Positions 58,211-64,000 of a DNA stretch of 64,000 nucleotides are shown one piece after another. Within the stretch, counting starts at the first letter, position 1; every line of letters begins with the position of its first letter. This DNA is from JAYYZW01 sp965217605 (GTDB lineage Bacteria; Pseudomonadota; Gammaproteobacteria; Ga0077536), in contig CBDCJB010000012.1 in assembly GCA_965217605.1 (NCBI GenBank), positions 310,001 through 374,000 on the forward strand, in the 5' to 3' direction. The translations under genes and the position numbers were made by a program. A model generated the notes under the pieces. That model was not told where the DNA came from and ran no database searches. It saw only the letters and a program-made list of their open reading frames with translations.

Positions 58211-59374
58211 GTGCATTGTTTCGTGGTAGACGGGGCAACCGTTCTCGCTGTGTTCGGTACCCGGCCCGAAGTGATTAAGCTCGTGCCGGTATTCCGCGCC
58301 TTGCAGCACGATCCGCGGATCCGTTTATTGTGTGTCTCGACCGGGCAACAGGCGGACCTGCTACCGGGCTTCATCACGGACTTTCGTGTCTCACTCGCCC
58401 ACGATCTCGGCTTGATGTTCGCCGGCCAGTCGCTGAATGATCTGCTGGCCCATATTGTCTCCGGCGTCGATCCGCTGATAGAACGCTACACGCCGGACGC
58501 CGTTTTGATCCAAGGCGACACGATATCCGCTCTCGGTGGCGCGCTCACCGGGCGCCTGCGACAGGTTCCCGTGGTCCATGTCGAAGCAGGCCTCAGAACC
58601 GGCGATCCCGACAGCCCGTTTCCGGAAGAGACTTGCCGCCGCTTGATCTCGCACGTCGCAGCGCTGCACTGCGCACCGACCGAAGGCAACCGGTGTACGC
58701 TTCGAAATGAAGGTATCGATGAATCGGCGATCATCGTGACCGGCAACCCCGTCGTCGATGCGGTGCGCGCCCTGTCCGTTGAGAGTCCGATCTCGAGCGA
58801 GATCCGGGCGATTCTCGACACGATCGAAGGACGGCGCCTCATTGCGTTGACCATGCACCGGCGCGAGAACTTTGGTCCGCGCATACGCGGTTATCTCGGC
58901 ATCATCCGCACGTTCGTCGAGCAGAACGATGACGTCTGCGTCGTGTTTCCAGTGCACCCCAATCCCGGCGTGCAGGCCGTCGCGCAGGAACTGTTCGAAG
59001 GTGTCACTCGAATCCGGCTGACGCGACCGCTTGGATATACGGATTTCATCCACTTGGTCACGCATGCCTGGCTGGTCGTATCGGACTCGGGCGGCGTTCA
59101 GGAGGAAGTCGCGAGCCTGGGTAAGCCCATGCTGATCGTGCGTGCAGTCACCGAACGTCCCGAGATCGTGGAAGCGGGCATGGCACGACTCGCCGAGACA
59201 CCGCAACACCTGGGTGAAGCCCTGAGAGATGCACGCGCACCGGACGCTTGGTGTACGCAGGTCAAAGCGACACAAAATCCATTTGGGGACGGACAAAGCG
59301 GGGCTAGAATCGCCGCGGCCATTGCTGACTTTCTCTTCGAGCGCAGGCAAGCCAGCGCCGGTTTGCGGACATGA
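58211..59374 (+). CDS. wecB: UDP-N-acetylglucosamine 2-epimerase
   Basis: A 387-residue enzyme that turns UDP-GlcNAc into UDP-ManNAc for polysaccharide synthesis. The N-terminal motif AVFGTRPEVIKLVPVFRAL at 14-32 is diagnostic. HVEAGLRTGD near 125, HRRENFG near 216 and SDSGGVQEE near 290 are conserved parts. The start is probably a GTG at 58211 or the GTG at 58223; the ribosome site is weak. It is the first gene of the five-gene operon (58211-63372) and overlaps the next gene by 4 bp (ATGA). Confidence 0.92.
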   Translation: MHCFVVDGATVLAVFGTRPEVIKLVPVFRALQHDPRIRLLCVSTGQQADLLPGFITDFRVSLAHDLGLMFAGQSLNDLLAHIVSGVDPLIERYTPDAVLIQGDTISALGGALTGRLRQVPVVHVEAGLRTGDPDSPFPEETCRRLISHVAALHCAPTEGNRCTLRNEGIDESAIIVTGNPVVDAVRALSVESPISSEIRAILDTIEGRRLIALTMHRRENFGPRIRGYLGIIRTFVEQNDDVCVVFPVHPNPGVQAVAQELFEGVTRIRLTRPLGYTDFIHLVTHAWLVVSDSGGVQEEVASLGKPMLIVRAVTERPEIVEAGMARLAETPQHLGEALRDARAPDAWCTQVKATQNPFGDGQSGARIAAAIADFLFERRQASAGLRT

Positions 59375-60231
59375 ACGAGCGCGTTGCCGGCACCGCTAGA
59401 CACCACATCGTCACCATCAATGTCGAAGACTATTTTCAGGTCGGCGCGTTTAGCCACCTGATCCCGTATGCCCACTGGGAACGGTTCGATGCGCGGATAC
59501 AGCGCAATACCGAAACCACGCTCGCGCTATTGAACGATACGCGCAATCGCGCGACGTTTTTTGCGAGCGGCTGGATCGGCGAGAATTATCCCCACATCCT
59601 GCGCTCGATCGTGGACGCCGGGCACGAAGTCGCCTGCCACGGTTATTATCAGCAATCGATTCGAGAGATCGCCCCGGCTGCGTTCCGCGAAGATCTAGAA
59701 CGTTCGAGGCGGGTTATCGAAGATGCGACCGGCCGGGCGGTACATGGCTTCCGCGTGGGCCGCGGCTGGATCGGACCCGACGATTTGTGGGCGCTCGAGG
59801 CCTTGTGCGAACAAGGGTTTCGATTCGACTCCAGCATCTGTCCTATCGGCCGGCAGTTTGCGAATGAGCACGAACGCTTTCGGCTTCACCAGCACCACAC
59901 GGCGTCAGGGATGCTATGGGAAGTTCCGCTTTCGGCAACCCGCAAATTCGGATGGGCGATCCCTTTCTCCGGCGGTAACTACATCAGGCAATTACCAGAA
60001 TGGCCCATGCGCGAAGTAGTGGCCCGCTGGGTCGAACGCCGCCAGGCGCCGCTGGTGATGTACTTCCACATCTGGGAACTCGACACCGAACAACCCAACA
60101 TCAGTGCCGCGAGTTGGTTGCAGCGCCTCCGCCACTATCGGAATCTTTCCGCGATGCCGGCGCGCGTGCGCTATTTCCTCGAACGCTACCCGTTCACGAG
60201 CGTCAATAATTACCTGAGTCTGGCCGATTAG
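59371..60231 (+). CDS. XrtA-system polysaccharide deacetylase (DUF3473)
   Basis: A 286-residue cytoplasmic deacetylase of the family found in XrtA/PEP-CTERM loci. The NodB-like domain covers about 12-180: TINVEDYFQ with the catalytic Asp at 17-19, FFASGWIGENYPH near 60 and HEVACHGYYQQ near 78 with His ligands. The C-terminal DUF3473 covers about 180-286 (GGNYIRQLPEWPM, MYFHIWELDTEQP). It probably removes acetyl groups from an intermediate of the exopolysaccharide. It is joined to wecB and to the GT2 gene, which starts immediately after its stop. Confidence 0.9.
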   Translation: MNERVAGTARHHIVTINVEDYFQVGAFSHLIPYAHWERFDARIQRNTETTLALLNDTRNRATFFASGWIGENYPHILRSIVDAGHEVACHGYYQQSIREIAPAAFREDLERSRRVIEDATGRAVHGFRVGRGWIGPDDLWALEALCEQGFRFDSSICPIGRQFANEHERFRLHQHHTASGMLWEVPLSATRKFGWAIPFSGGNYIRQLPEWPMREVVARWVERRQAPLVMYFHIWELDTEQPNISAASWLQRLRHYRNLSAMPARVRYFLERYPFTSVNNYLSLAD

Positions 60232-61047
60232 GTGGCCGTCAAACCGGCGGATGCCCCCACCAACGTGGGCGAGACTGTTACGAGCCCACCCGAATTCAAC
60301 GAACAGGTCGACCTCACCGTCGTCATTCCCTGTTACAACGAGGAAGCATCGTTAGCCTATTTGCATAAAACGCTTGGCGCATTCATGGACGCGAGCCGCG
60401 GTTCGCTGCGCCTCGATTTTATCTTCGTCGACGACGGGAGCACTGATGCCACGTGGAATCGTCTCAAGGCGCTGTTTGGCCACGAAAGCAACTGCGAATT
60501 CGTGCAGCACGCCGAAAATCTCGGCATCGCCGCCGCAATCCTGACAGGCGTCAAGCACGGCGAAGCGGATCTCGTCGCGGTGGTCGATGCCGATTGTACA
60601 TTCGACCCGATGCAGTTGATGGATATGGTGCCGATGATGACCGAAGGCATCGCCGCCGTCGCAGCTTCGCCGTTCCACGCGCGCGGTCGCGTCGCCAACA
60701 TGCCGAGATGGCGCCTTACACTCTCAAAGGGCGCCGCGTTACTCTACCGATGCGTTCTGCACCACCAATTCTCGAGTTATACGAGCTGTTTTCGAGTTTA
60801 TCGGCGCTCGGCGACAAAAGACATCAGCGTGTACAAGCTCGGATTCTGCGGCGTGGCCGAAATTCTGGCGCGCCTCGACCTGGCCGGTTACCGGCTGGTC
60901 GAGTGTCCGGCTGACCTGCAACTGCGTCTGCTGGGAGAATCGAAGATCAACTTGGCGAAAACCGTTATCGACCACGTGCAACTCATCGTCCGGCTCGCTG
61001 CCGCACGCTGGCTGAAAATACCGCTGCCGAGAGGGTTCCGGCCCTAA
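60232..61047 (+). CDS. GT2-family glycosyltransferase
   Basis: A 271-residue protein from a GTG start directly after the deacetylase stop. The GT-A fold shows LTVVIPCYNEEASLAYLH at about 24-41, VDDGSTDATW near 65 and the metal-binding VVDADCTFDP near 120. GESKIN near 240 is common in DPM1-like GT2 enzymes. There are no transmembrane helices, so it is soluble or peripheral. It probably transfers a sugar to a lipid carrier or growing chain; donor and acceptor cannot be told. The next gene starts 3 bp after its stop. Confidence 0.88.
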   Translation: MAVKPADAPTNVGETVTSPPEFNEQVDLTVVIPCYNEEASLAYLHKTLGAFMDASRGSLRLDFIFVDDGSTDATWNRLKALFGHESNCEFVQHAENLGIAAAILTGVKHGEADLVAVVDADCTFDPMQLMDMVPMMTEGIAAVAASPFHARGRVANMPRWRLTLSKGAALLYRCVLHHQFSSYTSCFRVYRRSATKDISVYKLGFCGVAEILARLDLAGYRLVECPADLQLRLLGESKINLAKTVIDHVQLIVRLAAARWLKIPLPRGFRP

Positions 61048-61050
61048 TCG

Positions 61051-62361
61051 ATGTCCGATTCGGTCGGGCAACACGAACGGTGGGCCGTCCTTGGCGGCGG
61101 CATGCAGGGCCTGACGCTGGCGCTCAGGCTCGCGCAACGGGGCGACCAGGTCACTGTGATAGAAGCTGCGCCGACGCTCGGCGGTCTGACCTCATCGTGG
61201 CAACACGCCGAACTTTCCTGGGATCGCTTCTACCACGTCATCGATGCATCAGACCTGGCCTTGCTCGACCTGTTACGGGAACTGGGCCTGGAAGGTGAGA
61301 TCGCCTGGGGCGTCACGAAGACGAATTTTTACGATGGCCGCGCGCTCTATCCACTGAACGATGTCTTCGATTACCTCAGGCTGCCCGCGCTCGGTCTGAT
61401 CGACAAAGCGCGTCTGGCAGCCAATATCCTTTACGGCGCCCAGGTCAAAGACGGCGTTGCACTCGAAGCGGAAAAAGTCGAGGACTGGCTGGTTCGCTGG
61501 TCGGGGCGGCAGACGTTCGAAACGTTGTGGCGTCCCCTGTTGCGCTCGAAATTGGGGGACAATTTTGAGAACGCTTCCGCCGCCTACATCTGGTCCGTCA
61601 TCCAGCGCTTCTACGGAGCGCGGCAGGGCCGGCGCAAGACTGAGTTATACGGATACGTCCGCGGTGGGTACACGCGTATCGTCCAGGCAGTCTTGCAGCG
61701 ATTAGAGGAACTCGGGGTCACAGTCGAAAGCGGCGTATCGATCGATCGAGTGGCTCAATCCGGAACGGGTGTCGAAGTCTCGTCCGGCGGAAACGTCCTC
61801 CATTTCGACAAAGTGATCGTGACCTTCGCGTCCCCCGTCGCCGCGGAAATTTGCCACGGCTTGGATGCTGAAGAACGCATCTTGCACCAGCAGATCCTGT
61901 ACCAGGGCGTGGTATGTGCGTCGATGCTGTTGAAAAATCCCCTCGGAGGAGCCTACCTGACCTATATCACCGACGATACCATCCCGTTTACGACGGTCAT
62001 CGAAATGTCGACCTTGATCGATCGCGATGAACTCGACGGCTATCATTTGATCTACCTGCCGAAATACGTACCCAGCGATTCGCCAATGCTGGAAACGGAC
62101 GACGCGGCGATCGAGGCGAGATTCATGGACGGGATAACCGGAATGTTTTCCCACATCAATGCATCTGACGTCGAGGTCAGCTTTGTTGCCCGAGCGCGGT
62201 ACGTTATGGCGATCTCCACCTTGAATTACTCCGAAAGACTGCCGCCGATGGCGACGGCTGTGCCGAACCTTTACATCTGCAATTCGGCGCGCATTGTCAA
62301 TGCATCCCTCAGCGTGAATGAAACGGTCGAACTCGCGAACCGGGCGATGACCGAACTTTAG
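61051..62361 (+). CDS. FAD-dependent amine oxidase-like oxidoreductase
   Basis: A 436-residue flavoprotein. The dinucleotide loop is AVLGGGMQGLTLALRLAQ at 12-29 with the acidic end of the second strand VIEAAP. The FAD pattern GGLTSSW near 45 and PNLYICNSARIVNASLSVNE near the end match the amine oxidase/UDP-galactopyranose-mutase-like group that recurs in polysaccharide loci. It probably modifies a sugar or lipid-linked intermediate; the reaction is unknown. It is fourth in the wecB operon, 18 bp before the second deacetylase. Confidence 0.85.
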   Translation: MSDSVGQHERWAVLGGGMQGLTLALRLAQRGDQVTVIEAAPTLGGLTSSWQHAELSWDRFYHVIDASDLALLDLLRELGLEGEIAWGVTKTNFYDGRALYPLNDVFDYLRLPALGLIDKARLAANILYGAQVKDGVALEAEKVEDWLVRWSGRQTFETLWRPLLRSKLGDNFENASAAYIWSVIQRFYGARQGRRKTELYGYVRGGYTRIVQAVLQRLEELGVTVESGVSIDRVAQSGTGVEVSSGGNVLHFDKVIVTFASPVAAEICHGLDAEERILHQQILYQGVVCASMLLKNPLGGAYLTYITDDTIPFTTVIEMSTLIDRDELDGYHLIYLPKYVPSDSPMLETDDAAIEARFMDGITGMFSHINASDVEVSFVARARYVMAISTLNYSERLPPMATAVPNLYICNSARIVNASLSVNETVELANRAMTEL

Positions 62362-62379
62362 GATTGAGGGTTTTCAGGC

Positions 62380-63372
62380 GTGGAAAAACCCGTAGCGACG
62401 CTTTCCATCGACCTCGATAATCTTTGGTCGTATCTGCGCGCTCAAGGCGACAGTGACTGGACGACGTATCCGTCGTTTCTCGATATAGCCCTTCCGAGGG
62501 CCCTGGAATGCTTTGGCGACGATCTGCGTGCGACGTTCTTCATTGTCGGGCGCGATGCTGAAAGCATGAAGGATGGTGGCCTGTTCGCCGTTGTCGGGGC
62601 GAGTCATCATGAAATCGGAAATCATTCCTACGATCATGCGCAGGATTTTCATCGCGCGCCGGCCGCCGCGGTGACCGCAGACATAGAGCGCGCGGAAACG
62701 GCAATCAAAGCGGCGACGGGCGTGCATCCGCGCGGGTTCCGCGGACCGTCGTTCCGACTATCCGAGGTCATTCTGGACGTGCTGATCGCGCGCGGTTACA
62801 CCTATGACGCGTCGACGTTTCCGACCTGTATCGGGCCACTTTTGCGCATCTACCACTTTGCGACTTCGAAGCTCGATCATGCTGGCAGAGAACGCCAGAA
62901 AGACCTGTTCGGAGCGGTACGTGACGGCTTACGGCCATTGCGTCCTTTTCACTGGGACCTGGGCACTGCACGGTTGATCGAAATCCCCGTGACGACGATG
63001 CCACTCTTGCGCGTGCCAACCCACATGACCTATATCAACTTCATTGCGGATCACTCGAAGAGGCTCGCTGAAAGGTGGTTTCGCGCCAGTCTCAAACTGT
63101 GTCGCATCCGCGGTATCGCGCCGTCGCTTTTGCTGCATTCGACGGATTTCATCGGTACGGACGATGCCGATTGTCCGAAATTCATGCCCGGTATGCGTCG
63201 CCCAAGTCGGGATAAGATCGCCTTAATGAGACGATTGCTCGATGTGTATCGGGACGAGTTTAACGTTATCCCGCTTGGCGAATTCGCCAACCTGGCGGAG
63301 GGCGGCGAAACATTACCCAGCATTTCACCGCGTTTTGATGCGCCCATGCGCACCGCGAGTCGTCACGATTGA
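62380..63372 (+). CDS. Polysaccharide deacetylase-family protein
   Basis: A 330-residue protein from a GTG start. The NodB-type domain covers about 5-200: TLSIDLDNLW has the catalytic-Asp position, HHEIGNHSYDHAQDF near 85 has the two His metal ligands, and HPRGFRGPSFRLSE near 115 is the third motif. It has no signal peptide, so it acts in the cytoplasm, perhaps on a lipid-linked sugar. It differs from the DUF3473 enzyme in lacking that C-terminal domain. It is the last gene of the operon; the next gene converges 18 bp later. Confidence 0.88.
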   Translation: MEKPVATLSIDLDNLWSYLRAQGDSDWTTYPSFLDIALPRALECFGDDLRATFFIVGRDAESMKDGGLFAVVGASHHEIGNHSYDHAQDFHRAPAAAVTADIERAETAIKAATGVHPRGFRGPSFRLSEVILDVLIARGYTYDASTFPTCIGPLLRIYHFATSKLDHAGRERQKDLFGAVRDGLRPLRPFHWDLGTARLIEIPVTTMPLLRVPTHMTYINFIADHSKRLAERWFRASLKLCRIRGIAPSLLLHSTDFIGTDDADCPKFMPGMRRPSRDKIALMRRLLDVYRDEFNVIPLGEFANLAEGGETLPSISPRFDAPMRTASRHD

Positions 63373-63390
63373 ACCGGTATCGAGACCCGT

Positions 63391-64000
63391 TCAATCGCTC
63401 CAAGATTTCGGTTTGGCGCCCCACCACACCCCTTTGAAGTCCTTGAACAGGGGCGTGTAATGAGCTTCGATGAATTCGAGAACGCCGCCACCACGGATCT
63501 TCATCATGCTTTTATTGTGTTTATCGATGTAAATATAGGGCGGACGTGCCTCGTTCAATTGCGCCGGTAAAGCAAGCCATTGTGACTGCAGGAAGTAATT
63601 CCACGGCCAGCCGACGATGGGCAGCGCCGATTCACGGCCGGACAGGTAGTAATAGAGCGGGTCACCGAATACATAGATCTTGCCGCGGCGTGCCGCGGTA
63701 TCGAGGAGGAAGCGCGTGCTGGTATGAATATTGGCGTAATCCGTGTTGATGGCTTGCTGAAACTCGCGCACCCCGCGTCCATCATTAATGAAAATTTCGA
63801 TGTGCGCAGACAGTTTCTGTCCGGCCGGGATCGTGAGCGCGGCGACGCCGGGCGTCACGATGAGCGCGGTCAGCAATACCGGTCCTAACGCCCGCGGGCT
63901 CCGCGCGCTGGATAAAAAATCGCACAATACGTCAGCGCCGCGGACCCCCAGCACGCCGGTGGGGGTAAACAGGAAGAGAAAGTGATATGTCCACCACGAG
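63391..64000 (-). CDS. Membrane glycosyltransferase-like protein, C-terminal part (truncated by the window edge)
   Basis: The frame remains open to the window edge, so the N-terminus is missing; about 202 codons are visible. The first 60 residues form two membrane helices (the edge reads YHFLFLFTPTG; ARSPRALGPVLLTALIVTPG follows). A periplasmic tail then runs from about residue 65 with YVFGDPLYYYLSG and PPYIYIDKHNKSMM. This layout resembles the C-terminus of GT39/ArnT-type mannosyltransferases (multi-pass, polyprenol-linked donors), but the catalytic part is off the window. It converges with the wecB operon. Confidence 0.6.
   Translation of the reverse strand, partial: SWWTYHFLFLFTPTGVLGVRGADVLCDFLSSARSPRALGPVLLTALIVTPGVAALTIPAGQKLSAHIEIFINDGRGVREFQQAINTDYANIHTSTRFLLDTAARRGKIYVFGDPLYYYLSGRESALPIVGWPWNYFLQSQWLALPAQLNEARPPYIYIDKHNKSMMKIRGGGVLEFIEAHYTPLFKDFKGVWWGAKPKSWSD

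Overview
The window looks like chromosomal DNA of a gammaproteobacterium. The grounds are the 16S rRNA reading (including the 3' anti-Shine-Dalgarno end), the rRNA operon order 16S-tRNA-Ile(GAT)-tRNA-Ala(TGC)-23S-5S, and two gene neighbourhoods common in that class: birA-coaX-SPOR protein-tRNA-Thr and anmK-M23 peptidase-tyrS-rRNA operon. An XrtA/PEP-CTERM exopolysaccharide locus points to a biofilm- or floc-forming environmental organism rather than an enteric. I do not name an order or genus.

Layout. 1-7,137 (minus): an ATP-dependent carboxylase operon resembling acetophenone carboxylase. It has a HydA-like subunit, a small zinc-ribbon subunit, a second HydA-like subunit, a HydB-like subunit and a truncated fifth gene at the edge. 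7,286-12,965 (minus): a small membrane protein, tRNA-Thr, a SPOR protein, coaX, birA, a REP-like palindrome and a von Willebrand A plus FHA membrane protein. 13,366-18,399: a lipoprotein aminopeptidase, an exported YqgE/AlgH-like protein, an FHA protein, a DUF465 protein and a dihydropteroate-synthase-like protein. 18,440-23,297 (minus): an O-antigen-ligase-like protein, an alpha/beta hydrolase, metY behind a structured leader with a terminator, and a GlxA-type regulator. 23,405-25,949: fabY, a hotdog thioesterase and a small cysteine-rich protein.

26,221-39,139 (plus) is the most unusual region: twelve tightly packed same-strand genes, nearly all predicted to be envelope proteins. They are a TPR/TonB-C-like exported protein, a Gln-rich lipoprotein, a second lipoprotein, a TPR/PEGA-like membrane protein, a membrane protein with five PEGA-like repeats and a formylglycine-generating-enzyme-like domain, a small exported protein, a MotA/TolQ/ExbB channel protein, an Hsp70-like protein, two von Willebrand A proteins with ExbD-like N-terminal helices, and two further lipoproteins. 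I know no characterised system with this content and propose it as a proton-motive-force-driven envelope machine.

39,266-43,918: a LuxR-type response regulator, then its apparent partner hybrid histidine kinase, broken by a frameshift and by an intact IS3-family element. After that come an internally deleted IS21-family relic and the tail of an IS4-family transposase. 44,041-49,441: the rRNA operon on the minus strand with its promoter and terminator. 49,523-53,480: tyrS, an M23 peptidase and anmK. 53,572-64,000: the XrtA/PEP-CTERM region, with prsT split by two frameshifts, a PEP-CTERM protein behind a probable sigma-54 promoter with palindromic upstream sites, and a plus-strand polysaccharide operon (wecB, DUF3473 deacetylase, GT2 glycosyltransferase, FAD oxidoreductase, second deacetylase). 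It ends at a truncated membrane protein on the minus strand.
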